Shown piece after piece: positions 51,498 to 60,776 of a stretch of DNA of 64,000 nt. Both the position numbers and the translations under genes were made by a program. Source of the DNA: Pelagibacterium lacus (lineage in GTDB: Bacteria; Pseudomonadota; Alphaproteobacteria; Rhizobiales; Devosiaceae). The notes under the pieces are model-generated. The model was not told the origin of the DNA, did no database searches, and was given only the letters and a program-made list of their open reading frames with translations. Each line of letters starts with the position of its first letter. Positions within the stretch are counted from its first letter, which is position 1. The stretch spans positions 124,001 to 188,000 of the forward strand of contig NZ_QQNH01000005.1 of assembly GCF_003345525.1 (NCBI RefSeq), read 5' to 3'.

Positions 51498-52463
51498 TTA
51501 TTCGATGCCGGCTTCTGAGATGATCCGGCTCCACTTCTCGAAGTCGGCCATCACGATGTCCTCGAGCTCCTGGGGACCCGAGCCCCTGAGCGTGGCACCG
51601 CCGAGCGCGAACTCCTCGACGAGGTCCGGCTCGACGACCATGGCGTTGACCTGCTCGCTGAGCATGTCCACCACTTCCGCTGGCGTGCCGGCGGGCGCGA
51701 AAAGCCCCCACCAGAGCTCCACCGTTGCCTCGGGATACAGTTCGGCGATGGCGATAGTATCGGGCAGGATCGGCGAGCGCTCGACATCGGTCACCGCAAG
51801 CGGAACCACATCGCCCTCTTCGATGAACTGCACCATGTTGATGATGTTGGAAAAGCCGATATTGACCTCGCCCGACACCAGATCGAGCGTGGCCTGCGCA
51901 ACGCCCTGATAGGGCACATGGATGATCTCGATGCCGGTCACGCTTTGCAGCAGCTCGGCGGCGAGGTGGGCGGCACTGCCGACGCCGACTGACATATAGG
52001 TGATGGTGTTGGGCGCTTCTTTGGCGCGCGCCACCAGATCCTCGATGCTGTCGATGCCCACATCGTCATTGGCGGAAATCAACATCGGCGTGTAGCCGAA
52101 CAGGCTGATCCCCTCGAAGGCGGTCAACGTATCGACTTCCATCTCACGCATGGCCCGACCCAGCACATGGGTGGCGACGGAGCCCATCATCAGCGTGTGG
52201 CCGTCCGGCGCGCTTCCCGCCACATACTGGGCCGCCACCTGGCCGGCTGCACCGGGCCGGTTCTCGACCAGCACCGGCTGGCCCCAGGCCGCCTGCATGC
52301 GATCGGCAAGGTGCCGCGCGAGCGTGTTCGGCGCCGAACCGCTCGCTTCGAACGGAACGATCAACGTGATGGGCTTGGTGGGAAAATCCTGCGCCTGGAC
52401 GCCCGAAGCCAGCAGAAGCGCGGCCCCGAGACCGAGAACGCCGAAGCGGATAGGAAACGCCAT
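51498..52463 (-). CDS. tctC: Tripartite tricarboxylate transporter binding protein TctC (Bug family)
   Basis: A 321-residue periplasmic solute-binding protein. The signal peptide ends VQA-QD at about residue 24. PTKPITLIVPFEASGSAPNTLARHLAD and PVLVENRPGAAGQVAAQYVAGSAPDGHTLMMGS are Bug/TctC hallmarks that form the ligand pocket. Ligands of this family range over di- and tricarboxylates, aromatic acids and others. ATG 52463 has GGAGGAG. First gene of the minus-strand catabolic operon. Confidence 0.92.
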   Translation of the reverse strand: MAFPIRFGVLGLGAALLLASGVQAQDFPTKPITLIVPFEASGSAPNTLARHLADRMQAAWGQPVLVENRPGAAGQVAAQYVAGSAPDGHTLMMGSVATHVLGRAMREMEVDTLTAFEGISLFGYTPMLISANDDVGIDSIEDLVARAKEAPNTITYMSVGVGSAAHLAAELLQSVTGIEIIHVPYQGVAQATLDLVSGEVNIGFSNIINMVQFIEEGDVVPLAVTDVERSPILPDTIAIAELYPEATVELWWGLFAPAGTPAEVVDMLSEQVNAMVVEPDLVEEFALGGATLRGSGPQELEDIVMADFEKWSRIISEAGIE

Positions 52464-52509
52464 TTGAACTCCTCCAATTATGTGTTTTTCCTGTTTAATG
52501 CGACTTTGA

Positions 52510-52537
52510 ATTATCCTAATAGATGAGAACATGTCAA
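52510..52537 (-). promoter_or_regulatory. Strong promoter of the tctC operon
   Basis: On the minus strand TTGACA (52537-52532) and GATAAT (52515-52510) are 16 bp apart; shifting one base gives ATAATT at 17. It lies about 47 bp upstream of the tctC ATG in a markedly AT-rich patch (about 52485-52550), shared with the divergent IclR gene. The regulator probably binds here. Confidence 0.7.
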
Positions 52538-52597
52538 ATTATATATTGGCCGCCGTTCCGGATCGCGGTATGGAGAGGCGACGAAACAGGGTACGAC

Positions 52598-53398
52598 ATG
52601 GCGGAATCAACAATCAGCCGCGCGTTTCTGATCCTCGACATGCTGGGAGAGGAACGCAGCACCATCAGCCCCGAGGAGATCGCGCTCGCCTTGAACACGA
52701 CGCGGTCCACCACCTATCGCTATATCAAGACCTTGTGCGACACCGGGTTTCTGATGCAGTTGTCTCGTGGCGCCTATGCGCTGGGGCCACGAATCGTTGA
52801 ACTCGAGCGCAAGATTCAACTCAGCGATCCACTGGTCAACACCAGCCGCCCCTTCATGCGGGACCACGCCGCCAGTTTCGCGAACAGCACCCTGCTGCTG
52901 TGCGGGCTCTGGGGTGACCGGGTGCTGTGCCTCCATCAGGAAGCGGCCCCTTCGACCAATGGCGAGCCGGCCATCATCCAGCGCGCTCGGGGCATTCCGT
53001 TTTCCCTCTTCAAGGGTGCGGCATCGCTCAGCATCCTGGCCAGCCTCCCCCTGGCCAAGCGGCGAGCTATCTATCTGCAGTCGGGCAAGGAGATCGAAGA
53101 AGCCGGGCTCGGCGACAGCTGGGATGCGTTCCGCCGCACAACCCGCTCCTTGCGCGATCGGGGCTATGTGGTGACCAGCGGCTCGTTCGGCTCCAACCTC
53201 ATTGCCGTAGCCGCACCGATCCTTGACGCCGACGGAGCAGCCCTGGGCAGCATCACCCGCATTGCCCCGATCAGCCAGAAGAGCTCCGAAAGCGATTTCT
53301 CGGCAGACGTCAGAGCCATCGTCCAAAACATCCAGGACGCCCTGCGCCATGCCTTCATGGATCGCTCCAAATCCCCACCCCGCCGCGCCAGGAAATAA
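52598..53398 (+). CDS. IclR family transcriptional regulator
   Basis: A 266-residue regulator. An N-terminal winged helix-turn-helix spans about 5-65 (ISRAFLILDMLGEE, TRSTTYRYIKTLCDTGFL) and the IclR effector-binding domain about 75-250 (ARGIPFSLFKGAASLSILASL, RDRGYVVTSGSFGSNLIAVAAPI). It is divergent from tctC with only 134 bp between the starts, the classical layout of a local regulator. The effector is probably the transported acid or a pathway intermediate. ATG 52598 has AGGG upstream. Confidence 0.92.
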   Translation: MAESTISRAFLILDMLGEERSTISPEEIALALNTTRSTTYRYIKTLCDTGFLMQLSRGAYALGPRIVELERKIQLSDPLVNTSRPFMRDHAASFANSTLLLCGLWGDRVLCLHQEAAPSTNGEPAIIQRARGIPFSLFKGAASLSILASLPLAKRRAIYLQSGKEIEEAGLGDSWDAFRRTTRSLRDRGYVVTSGSFGSNLIAVAAPILDADGAALGSITRIAPISQKSSESDFSADVRAIVQNIQDALRHAFMDRSKSPPRRARK

Positions 53399-53702
53399 AG
53401 CCTCAGCACCCGCAATGATCTGGCGAGGAAACGCTGCCCGCGCGAAGCGCAAGGAGGTCGTGGCCAAGGTCACGCCGGCAGACGCAGCCAACAGCGCGTA
53501 CCGGCTTATAGGTAATGGTCAGATATCCGAGCTTGAATGCTCAAAGGCGCGGAGCTTCTGGCCAGTTGGAGCGTAGCGACGCGGACATCCGGCTCCAGAG
53601 ACCAGAGCACGGCGCCTTTGGCATGAGCGACGTCAATCAGCCGCGCCGGTGATATATGACCACCGGTCATCTGCGCACCTTGATTTTCTCAACTGGAAAA
53701 AC
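53399..53702. other. Spacer between the IclR gene and tRNA-Thr
   Basis: A 304-bp stretch without a supported gene. An inverted repeat CCGGTG-N9-CACCGG lies at about 53645-53666, some 40 bp downstream of the tRNA in its direction of transcription. I looked for a copy of the tRNA 3' end that might mark an integration site and found none here or at the far end of the catabolic operon. Confidence 0.5.
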
Positions 53703-53778
53703 TGGTGCCGCTTGCGTGACTCGAACACGCGACCCCATCATTACGAATGATGTGCTCTACCAACTGAGCTAAAGCGGC
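53703..53778 (-). tRNA. tRNA-Thr (anticodon CGT)
   Basis: A 76-nt cloverleaf with encoded CCA. Acceptor arms GCCGCTT and AAGCGGC pair fully. The D arm is GCTC-AGTTGGTAGA-GC. The anticodon stem CATCA/TGATG encloses TTCGTAA, giving anticodon CGT for threonine codon ACG. The T arm is GCGTG-TTCGAGT-CACGC. TTTTTCC follows the 3' end. Confidence 0.96.
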
Positions 53779-53835
53779 ATTGGCCCGAGGGCGAATGGCC
53801 GTCTTTTACTGGCAGTGCGGCGGGGGCGCAAGGGC

Positions 53836-53862
53836 AAAGGCGCGCAAGAGGCGCGCCTTTTT
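53836..53862. terminator. Terminator after hemY
   Basis: AAAGGCGCGC, 5-base loop, GCGCGCCTTT then TT. A perfect 10-bp stem with A/T flanks on both sides, only a few bases beyond the hemY stop on the minus strand. It can work in both directions and ends the hemC-hemD-mic60-hemY transcript. Confidence 0.8.
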
Positions 53863-53866
53863 CCGC

Positions 53867-55255
53867 TCAGGGGCGCGCCGGCATGCCGGCAGCGTCCTCC
53901 TGCGGCGCCGCGCCCGGCGCGAGGGCCGGAGGGAGAGGCTCGGCGGGCTGGAGGGAGAGGCTGGCGGGAGTGCGGGCCTCGACCGGCACCTTCCACGCGA
54001 AGGCATCGAGCCGGTTGGTGACCGGAGAGGCGGGCGCCCATTCGTCCGAGGTGACGCCATCGGCGGTCCAGGCGGGATCGGCCGGGGCGCGCACGGCGCG
54101 GGCCAGCCATTCGCGCGCCTTGCCCTGGTCGCCGGACTGGCCCTCCTCGATCTCGGCCATCAACAGGCACATGGCGCGGGTCGGGTCCTTGGCGACGAAG
54201 GGCGCCAGCGCGGCGCGGGCCGTGCTCCATTCATAGGCGTCGATGGCGGCGCGGGCCAGAACCATGGCCGCCGCCGGATGGTCGTCGGGCGCTTCGATCA
54301 GCGCGCGCACGCGCTTGAGCCGCTCCACCGCCGAGGCGCCGGGTTTGACATGGGCATAGAGCGTGGCGATGTCGGGGTGGAAGCCGGCGCGCCAGGTGCG
54401 GCGCAGCAGCGCCGAGGCGCGGCGGGTATCGCCGCGATTGATCTCAATGCGGGCCGCGACCAGCGCGGCGGGCACGAAATCGGGAATGGCCTTGAGGGCC
54501 TTCTGGGCGTGGTCGAAGGCCGCATCGGGCTCGGTCTCCTCCAGCCGCATGGCGAGGGCCGTCTCCAAAACCCCCTGACGGCGCTTCTTGGCTGCTTTCT
54601 GGGCCCGGGTGCGGGCCGGCAGGGCGGCGCTCATCTCCAGCGCATCGCTCCAGGCGCCCCGGGCGGCCAGATCGTTGAACACCGCCTCGGACGCCCAGTC
54701 GAGACTGGGAGCCATGGCCAGCGCCTTCTTTGCGAAGGTGATGGCCGCGCTGGGCCGCCCCTGCTGGCGCGCCTGCTCGTAAAGCCCCGACAACGCCGCC
54801 AGCGCCGTGCGATCGTCGGAAATCAGCGCCCGGTAATGCTCGCGGGCCGAGGCGAGATCGCCCAGCGCCAATTCGCTGCGCGCTTCCAGCAGCCGGGCGG
54901 CGGGATTGCCCGGCAATTTGGCTCCCGCATCGCGTGACAGACTCCGGGCCCGGGAAAACTCCCCGGCCTGCAAGGCGATCACCGCGTCCGACAGCGCTTC
55001 GATCCCGGCCTTTTCGCGCCGCCGCGCATTGGCGCGGGCCAGCGCCGCTGGCGCGCCGAGAATACGGCGGACAAGGGCCCAGACCAGAATGGCCAGCGCG
55101 ATCGCCGCAAGGGCGATGAAGATCGCTGTCCCGAGACTCGGGGCCAACCGCCAGCCGGGAGCCGAAATCTCGACCGTGCCCGGTAGGGCGATCAGCCAGG
55201 TGACCCCCAGCGCCGCCAGAAGACTGAGGACCAGATAGAGGACCAGCCGGATCAT
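53867..55255 (-). CDS. hemY: HemY-type heme biosynthesis-associated TPR membrane protein
   Basis: A 462-residue protein with two N-terminal membrane helices (4-28 and 41-65) and a periplasm-facing helical-repeat region. RLVLYLVLSLLAALGVTWLIALPGTVEI and WRLAPSLGTAIFIALAAIALAILVW match the HemY N-terminal family; TPR-like repeats follow from about 95. The C-terminus is proline-rich. HemY is linked to late heme synthesis or ferrochelatase and coproporphyrinogen oxidase organisation, not to a known reaction. Its ATG overlaps the mic60 stop codon. Confidence 0.88.
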   Translation of the reverse strand: MIRLVLYLVLSLLAALGVTWLIALPGTVEISAPGWRLAPSLGTAIFIALAAIALAILVWALVRRILGAPAALARANARRREKAGIEALSDAVIALQAGEFSRARSLSRDAGAKLPGNPAARLLEARSELALGDLASAREHYRALISDDRTALAALSGLYEQARQQGRPSAAITFAKKALAMAPSLDWASEAVFNDLAARGAWSDALEMSAALPARTRAQKAAKKRRQGVLETALAMRLEETEPDAAFDHAQKALKAIPDFVPAALVAARIEINRGDTRRASALLRRTWRAGFHPDIATLYAHVKPGASAVERLKRVRALIEAPDDHPAAAMVLARAAIDAYEWSTARAALAPFVAKDPTRAMCLLMAEIEEGQSGDQGKAREWLARAVRAPADPAWTADGVTSDEWAPASPVTNRLDAFAWKVPVEARTPASLSLQPAEPLPPALAPGAAPQEDAAGMPARP

Positions 55256-56586
55256 TGCGCCGCCTCCGCCCCGGTTTGACGCGCCGCGGCGAGCAGGCGC
55301 TCGGCGGCCAGCGTACGCGAAAGCGCCTCGGCAAAGCCCGAGGCGGCGGCCCGCATGGGCGCGGGCAACTGCGCCAGCCCCTGTTCGGCTGCCACGAGGT
55401 CGCCGGCTTCCAGCGCCGCCTCGATCTGCCCGACCCGCGCCTGCGGACTGTCGCCTTCGGTGGGGCGCAGGGCGAGGGCGGCGCCGGCCTGGTCGAGCAG
55501 CGACTTGGCCCAGTTGGCGTCGGGGTCCTGCGGCCGGGCGGCGAGAAGGACAGGAATGGCCTCGCGAAAGCCGGAGAGAAGCGCTGCGGGCGTCGCCACC
55601 CCCATGGCGGCGATGGCCCGCGCCTCGTCGTCGACGGCAAGCCCGGGCGACAGGGTTTCGAGTTCGGCCAGCGGCACGGCGAAGGGGGCGCCCGCCGCAA
55701 TGGCGCGGGCCAGCCGGTCCAGCGCCCCGGGCAGTTGCGCCATGCGGTCGCGCTCGGCCGAGACCGTATCGAGGGCCGGCTGGTCGACGATGCGGGCATC
55801 GAGGTCGTCGATCCGGCTGCGGGCCTCGGCGAGAGCCGGCAAGGCGTCCTCGACCTGGGGCTCCAGCGCATCGAGACGGGCGGCAAGTGTTTCGAGCCTC
55901 TGCGCCATCTGTGCGATGAGATCGGCCTCCTCCCCCGAGGCGCCGGCGGCCACCGCCTCGATCCGGGCCGCGAGGGCGGCGGTCTCTTCGCCCAGGGCGT
56001 CGAGGTCGGCCTGGGCGGCGAGGCCTTCGGTCCCGGGCGCCGCATCGGCCAGTTCGGTGATTCGGGCCGTGAGTGCGGCCTCGACCGCGTCGATGCGCCC
56101 GGCCGCTTCGGCCACGACGCCATCCTGCACGCCGAGGGCGGTTTCGATCCGGCCCGTGCGGGCGTCGAGGGCAGCCAGCGCCGCATCCGCATCGCGCCCG
56201 CCATCGGGCCACAGGCCGAAACTGGCCAGTCCATAGGCGAGGGCCAATCCGACCAGGGCCCCGGCACCTGCGGCAACGGCGAGGGGAGCAAGCGGGAGCG
56301 GCGCGGTTTTCGTGCTGGCCGGGGCCGTGTCCGAAGGAGCGCCGGCGGCGGGTGCCGGGCGCGCCGAGGGGCCGGGCTCGGGTTTTTTCGCGGTGGCGGC
56401 GCGCGGCCCGGCGGTGGCCGAGTCGGGTTTGGCCGTCGCGGGGGATTCACTGGCGGCGGGCGCGGGCGTGTCGGGCTGGGCCGGTTCGGCGGCGCGGGGC
56501 GCTTCGCCCGAGGGCGCGGCACGCGATTCGCGCGCCTTGGCGTCGATGATCGGGGATTTGACCGGTCCAGGCTTTTTTTCGGCCAT
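55252..56586 (-). CDS. Mic60/mitofilin-like membrane protein (COG4223)
   Basis: A 444-residue protein. A 95-residue Pro/Ala-rich cytoplasmic tail, one membrane helix (about 98-123), a long coiled coil in the periplasm (about 130-290) and a C-terminal mitofilin-like helical domain (about 300-444). Alphaproteobacterial homologues of mitochondrial Mic60 sit in exactly this place, between hemD and hemY, and shape intracytoplasmic membranes. The assignment rests on topology and synteny. GGAGG precedes ATG 56586. Confidence 0.85.
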   Translation of the reverse strand: MAEKKPGPVKSPIIDAKARESRAAPSGEAPRAAEPAQPDTPAPAASESPATAKPDSATAGPRAATAKKPEPGPSARPAPAAGAPSDTAPASTKTAPLPLAPLAVAAGAGALVGLALAYGLASFGLWPDGGRDADAALAALDARTGRIETALGVQDGVVAEAAGRIDAVEAALTARITELADAAPGTEGLAAQADLDALGEETAALAARIEAVAAGASGEEADLIAQMAQRLETLAARLDALEPQVEDALPALAEARSRIDDLDARIVDQPALDTVSAERDRMAQLPGALDRLARAIAAGAPFAVPLAELETLSPGLAVDDEARAIAAMGVATPAALLSGFREAIPVLLAARPQDPDANWAKSLLDQAGAALALRPTEGDSPQARVGQIEAALEAGDLVAAEQGLAQLPAPMRAAASGFAEALSRTLAAERLLAAARQTGAEAAQ

Positions 56587-56623
56587 CAAGCCTGCCTCCT
56601 GATTGGTACGCGCACCACGGTCA

Positions 56624-57370
56624 TCATGGACTGATTTGATCGCGGGCAAAAGCCAGGGCCAGCACCAGCATAGCCGCGTGCGAGGGCGCATCGGCCAGCC
56701 CGATGCGCAGGAAGTGGCTGTCGACCAGCGGTTCGGCGACATTCTCGGCGAGGCACAGGCAGGAGAGCGCGCGGCGCGTCGCCGCGAAGCGCTCCCCAGC
56801 CAGAAGGCCCGCGAAAATCGTCGCGGTTCGGCGCGAGAAGAACACCGCGCCCTCGATCTCCCCCGCCGCCAGCCGGTCGGCGAGATCGGGCGGCAGCGCC
56901 TCGACCGCCCGCATGGCGTAGAGGATGCGCGGGGTGACGGCGATCTCCCTTTGCGCCAGAAGCCCGGTGAGATCGCCGCTCTGGTGCTGGGCGGCGGGGT
57001 AGAAGATCGGGCCGGACGGCCGGTTGGCGGCAATCAGCTCGACCAGATGGGCCAGCGTGCCCTGCGCAAAGAGAATGCGGGAAAACCCGGCGGCGCGGGC
57101 AGCATTGGCCGTGTGCTCGCCCACCGCGAAAAGCGGCAGATGGGTGAAGCCGTCGCCGTCCTTGTGCTCGGCCAGGGCGCGCACGCCATTGGCCGACGTG
57201 GCGGCCACCGCGGCGTAATCCTGTGCCGGGGGCAGCGCGATGCCGGTCATCTGCGCTTCGAGCAGTGGGGCGATGACCGGCTCGAGCCCGATGGCGGCCA
57301 GCCCCGCAGCCGTACGTCCGGCATCGGCGCGCGGGCGGGTGACGAGGACGCGGCGCGGGGTGAGGGTCAT
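56624..57370 (-). CDS. hemD: Uroporphyrinogen-III synthase
   Basis: A 248-residue enzyme that closes hydroxymethylbilane to uroporphyrinogen III. This is a fast-diverging family: RVLVTRPRADAGRTAAGL at the N-terminus, AVAATSANGVRAL near 58-70 and GAVFFSRRTATIFAGLL near 170 are the recognisable blocks. The gene order after hemC, with a 4-base overlap of its ATG with the hemC stop codon, confirms it. Confidence 0.88.
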   Translation of the reverse strand: MTLTPRRVLVTRPRADAGRTAAGLAAIGLEPVIAPLLEAQMTGIALPPAQDYAAVAATSANGVRALAEHKDGDGFTHLPLFAVGEHTANAARAAGFSRILFAQGTLAHLVELIAANRPSGPIFYPAAQHQSGDLTGLLAQREIAVTPRILYAMRAVEALPPDLADRLAAGEIEGAVFFSRRTATIFAGLLAGERFAATRRALSCLCLAENVAEPLVDSHFLRIGLADAPSHAAMLVLALAFARDQISP

Positions 57371-58314
57371 CCTTGCTTGACCCTGGCGATGAAATCGGGA
57401 CCGGCATCGGCCAGCAGCTTTTCGCCCAATCGCGTGCCCAGATCGCGCCCCGCATCGGCGTCGGCGGTCATCTCGTCCTCGAACACCTCCGATCCGTCGG
57501 GCAGCAAAATCTGGCCGAACAGGCTCATGCGGCCGTCCGAAAGGCTGGAATAGGCGGCGATGGGGGTGCGGCACGAACCGTCGAGCACGGTGAGAAAGGC
57601 GCGCTCGGCCTCGACCATGGCCCGGGTCGCCGGATCGTCGAGCATGGCGGCCAGCCGCGTCGCCGCCCCGTCCCCGGCCCGGGTCTCGATGACGATGGCT
57701 CCTTGCGCGGGCGCGGGCGGGAAATGGGCGACGTCGAGCACATGGGTGACCCGATGCGCCTCCCCCAGCCGGTTGAGCCCGGCCATGGCCAAGAGCGTCG
57801 CCTGAGCCACCCCATCGGCGAGCTTTTGCAGCCGCGTCTGCACATTGCCGCGAAATTCGACGGTGCGGAAATCGGGGCGGAAGCGCTTCATCTGGGCCCG
57901 GCGGCGCAGCGAGGAGGAGCCGATGATCGCCCCCTCGGGCAGATGATCGGGGCTTTTGGCAATGAGCGAGAGGAAGGCGTCGCGCACATCCTCGCGCGGC
58001 AGATAGGCCGCCAGCGTGAAGCCTGGGTCGATGGCCGTCGCCACGTCCTTGGCCGAATGGACGGCGAGATCGATCTCGCCCCCGGCCAGCGCCACTTCGA
58101 GCTCCTTGGTGAACAAGCCCTTGCCCCCCACTTCCGACAGCGGCCGGTCGAGGATGATGTCGCCGGAGGTCTTGATCACCCGGATGGCGATGGCGTCCGC
58201 ATCGAGCCCGTTCACCGCGGCCAGCCGACTCCGCACTTCCTCGGCCTGTTTCAGCGCCAGCGGGGAGCCCCTTGTGCCGATGGTGAGAACGGGGGCGGTC
58301 TGGGGAGATTGCAA
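57367..58314 (-). CDS. hemC: Hydroxymethylbilane synthase (porphobilinogen deaminase)
   Basis: A 315-residue enzyme that polymerises four porphobilinogens on a dipyrromethane cofactor. TIGTRGSPLALKQAEEV is the N-terminal signature, HSAKDVAT holds the catalytic Asp, SSSLRRRAQ binds substrate, and the cofactor cysteine is Cys248 in LDGSCRTPIAAYS. First gene of the hem cluster on the minus strand, divergent from tsaD across 113 bp. Confidence 0.96.
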   Translation of the reverse strand: MQSPQTAPVLTIGTRGSPLALKQAEEVRSRLAAVNGLDADAIAIRVIKTSGDIILDRPLSEVGGKGLFTKELEVALAGGEIDLAVHSAKDVATAIDPGFTLAAYLPREDVRDAFLSLIAKSPDHLPEGAIIGSSSLRRRAQMKRFRPDFRTVEFRGNVQTRLQKLADGVAQATLLAMAGLNRLGEAHRVTHVLDVAHFPPAPAQGAIVIETRAGDGAATRLAAMLDDPATRAMVEAERAFLTVLDGSCRTPIAAYSSLSDGRMSLFGQILLPDGSEVFEDEMTADADAGRDLGTRLGEKLLADAGPDFIARVKQG

Positions 58315-58427
58315 TGTGGCCTCGCCGGTGTAAGAGAAGGAAGATAAAGGACAACGCGCGGGAGTGCTGCAGCGATCCCGCTTTTGCCATCAGATCATAG
58401 AGCTAGGCCAGAGACCAGATCGCCGCA

Positions 58428-59489
58428 ATGGATCGCGACACGCTGATTTTGGGAATCGAGACGAGCTGCGACGAGACCGCCGCCGCCATCGTGCGCCGTC
58501 ATGCCGATGGAAGGGGCGAGATCGTCTCCAATATCGTGCGCAGCCAGATCGAGGAGCACCGCCCATTCGGGGGCGTGGTGCCCGAACTGGCGGCGCGGGC
58601 CCATGTGGTCCATCTCGACGCGATCATCAGACGCGCCCTGGATGAAGCCGGCACCGCCCTTTCCGATCTCGACGCCATCGCCGCGACGGCCGGGCCGGGA
58701 CTGATCGGGGGGGTGCTGGTGGGGCTGACCACCGGCAAGGCGCTGGCCGCCGCCTCGGGCAAGCCGCTCGTCGCCGTCAACCATCTCGAGGGCCATGCGC
58801 TGACCGCGCGGCTTACTGATGGGGTGCAGTTTCCCTATCTGATGCTGCTGGTCTCGGGCGGGCATTCCCAATTCGTCCTGGTGCGCGGGGTCGGCGACTA
58901 CCAGCGCTGGGGCTCGACCATAGACGACGCGCTGGGGGAGGCCTTCGACAAGGCGGCCAAGCTGCTGGGCCTCGGCTATCCCGGCGGGCCGGAAGTGGAA
59001 AAGGCGGCGCGCGCGGGCGACCCGACCCGCTTCGCCCTGCCCCGGCCGCTGCTGCGGGAAAAGCGCCTCGACTTCTCCTTTTCGGGGCTGAAGACTGCCC
59101 TGCGACTGGCCGCCGAATCGGTGGCCCCGGTCTCGGAGCGAGACATCGCCGATCTCTGCGCCAGCTTCCAGGCGGCGGTGACCGACATCATCGCCACCCG
59201 GGCCCGTCAGGCGCTGGAGCGCCATGCCGAACTGTTCCCGGACCGCCAGCCGGTCTTCGTCGTCGCGGGCGGGGTTGCGGCCAATCGCGCCATTGGCGGC
59301 GCCCTGCGCGCCGTGGCCGAGGAGACCGGCAGCAGGCTGGTCATCCCGCCGCCGGCGCTGTGCACCGACAATGGGGCGATGATCGCCTGGGCCGGAGCCG
59401 AGCGGCTGGCCCTGGGGCTGGTCGACGGCTTTGCCGCGGCGGCGCGGCCGCGCTGGCCGCTCGACGAACTCGACAAGGGGGCGGCGTGA
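58428..59489 (+). CDS. tsaD: tRNA N6-threonylcarbamoyladenosine transferase TsaD
   Basis: A 353-residue ASKHA-fold enzyme that transfers threonylcarbamoyl to A37 of ANN-decoding tRNAs. [15 protein letters not shown] at 8-22, the metal motif NHLEGH with His119 and His123, [10 protein letters not shown] and [10 protein letters not shown] near the C-terminus are intact. It supplies the t6A substrate of MtaB encoded at 5 kb. Its stop overlaps the gpsA start. Confidence 0.97.
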   Translation: MDRDTLILGIETSCDETAAAIVRRHADGRGEIVSNIVRSQIEEHRPFGGVVPELAARAHVVHLDAIIRRALDEAGTALSDLDAIAATAGPGLIGGVLVGLTTGKALAAASGKPLVAVNHLEGHALTARLTDGVQFPYLMLLVSGGHSQFVLVRGVGDYQRWGSTIDDALGEAFDKAAKLLGLGYPGGPEVEKAARAGDPTRFALPRPLLREKRLDFSFSGLKTALRLAAESVAPVSERDIADLCASFQAAVTDIIATRARQALERHAELFPDRQPVFVVAGGVAANRAIGGALRAVAEETGSRLVIPPPALCTDNGAMIAWAGAERLALGLVDGFAAAARPRWPLDELDKGAA

Positions 59490-60472
59490 GCATCGTAGTG
59501 ATCGGAGCCGGCGCCTGGGGCGCCGCGCTGGCCCAGGCGGCGCGGTTTGCCGGGCATGCAGTCACCCTCGTCGGCCGCGACACCGAGGCGGTGGCCGAGA
59601 TCAACGCCCGCCATACAATCACCCGCTATCTGGGGGACCTCGCGCTCGATCCCGGCCTCGTGGCCCAGACCGGCTTTGCCGGGCTGGAAGCCGCCGAGGC
59701 GGTGCTCATGGTGGTGCCCGCTCAGGCCACCCGCGCGACGCTGGCCGCCATCGGGCCCAAAAAACTGGCCGGCAAGCCGGTGATCCTCTGCGCCAAGGGG
59801 CTGGAAACCACGAGCCATGACCGCCAGAGCCAGATCCTTGCCCGGCATGCCCCCCAGGCCGAGCCCTTCGTGCTGTCCGGCCCGAGCTTTGCCCATGACG
59901 TGGCGGCGGGCAAGCCCACGGCGGTGACCCTGGCCGGTCCTTCCATCGAGCGCGCCGAGACGATGGCGGCGCTCCTTGCCTCGGACTGTTTCCGCCCCTA
60001 TGCCAGCGGCGATATCGTCGGGGTCGAGATGTGCGGCGGGCTCAAGAACGTCTATGCGCTGGGGGCCGGGGCCATAGAGGGGGCGGGGCTGGGACTCTCG
60101 GCCCGCTCGGCCTTCCTCGCCCGTGCCTATGCCGAGCTGGGCCGGATGATCGTCGCCCTCGGCGGCAGCGAGGCGACCCTTGCCGGGCTGGCCGGCATCG
60201 GCGATCTCGCCCTGTCCTGCACCTCGGACCAATCACGCAATTACCGCTTCGGCATGGCGCTGGGGCGCGGCCAGTCGGTCGCAGCCATAAGAGAGGGCGG
60301 CATGGGGCTGGCCGAAGGCGTCTTCACCGCCCCGGTGGCCCGCGCGGTGGCCGAGGCCAATCACATCGATGCCCCGCTGATCGCGGCGGTGGATCTCCTC
60401 TTGTCGGGTGAGGCAAGGATCGAGACCATCGTCCCCATGCTCATGCGGCGGCCCCTCAAACGCGAAGGATAG
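59486..60472 (+). CDS. gpsA: Glycerol-3-phosphate dehydrogenase [NAD(P)+]
   Basis: A 328-residue enzyme reducing dihydroxyacetone phosphate for phospholipid synthesis. [15 protein letters not shown] is the Rossmann loop. [26 protein letters not shown] and [19 protein letters not shown], with the catalytic Lys, are family blocks. The start is GTG 59486, which overlaps the tsaD stop. tsaD-gpsA-yciI-EVE forms one compact plus-strand unit. Confidence 0.96.
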   Translation: MSIVVIGAGAWGAALAQAARFAGHAVTLVGRDTEAVAEINARHTITRYLGDLALDPGLVAQTGFAGLEAAEAVLMVVPAQATRATLAAIGPKKLAGKPVILCAKGLETTSHDRQSQILARHAPQAEPFVLSGPSFAHDVAAGKPTAVTLAGPSIERAETMAALLASDCFRPYASGDIVGVEMCGGLKNVYALGAGAIEGAGLGLSARSAFLARAYAELGRMIVALGGSEATLAGLAGIGDLALSCTSDQSRNYRFGMALGRGQSVAAIREGGMGLAEGVFTAPVARAVAEANHIDAPLIAAVDLLLSGEARIETIVPMLMRRPLKREG

Positions 60473-60475
60473 ACA

Positions 60476-60772
60476 ATGACCCAGATGTTCGCGGTGATCG
60501 CGACGGACAAGCAAGATCATTTCGAAATGCGCATGCAGACCCGCCCGAGCCATCTGCAATATTGGGAGGACAATGGCGATGCCATGGTGCTGGCCGGCCC
60601 GCTGCTGGGCGAGGACGGCAAGGCCATGGGCTCGATGATGGTGGTCGCCGCCGCCGACCGCGCCGAGGCCGAGCGGGTGGTGGGCGCCGATCCCTATGCC
60701 CTGGCCGGGGTGTTCGACAGCGTCACCATCACCCCGTGGAACTGGGTGATCAAGCGCCCCGAGGGGATGTGA
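60476..60772 (+). CDS. YciI family protein
   Basis: A 98-residue ferredoxin-like-fold protein. RPSHLQYWEDNGDAMVLAGPLLGEDGKAMGSMMVV contains the conserved His and the GPL-x7-GS block of YciI; DPYALAGVFDSVTITPWNWV completes the fold. Family members are often small dehydrochlorinase- or lactonase-like enzymes; the substrate here is unknown. It starts 3 bp after gpsA. Confidence 0.9.
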   Translation: MTQMFAVIATDKQDHFEMRMQTRPSHLQYWEDNGDAMVLAGPLLGEDGKAMGSMMVVAAADRAEAERVVGADPYALAGVFDSVTITPWNWVIKRPEGM

Positions 60773-60776
60773 GACC

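Noticed and set aside
45850-53778. Integrative genomic island bounded by tRNA-Thr
   Set aside because: The accessory operon sits next to a tRNA, but I found no integrase and no repeated tRNA 3' end on the far side, and base composition is not obviously different apart from the promoter patch.
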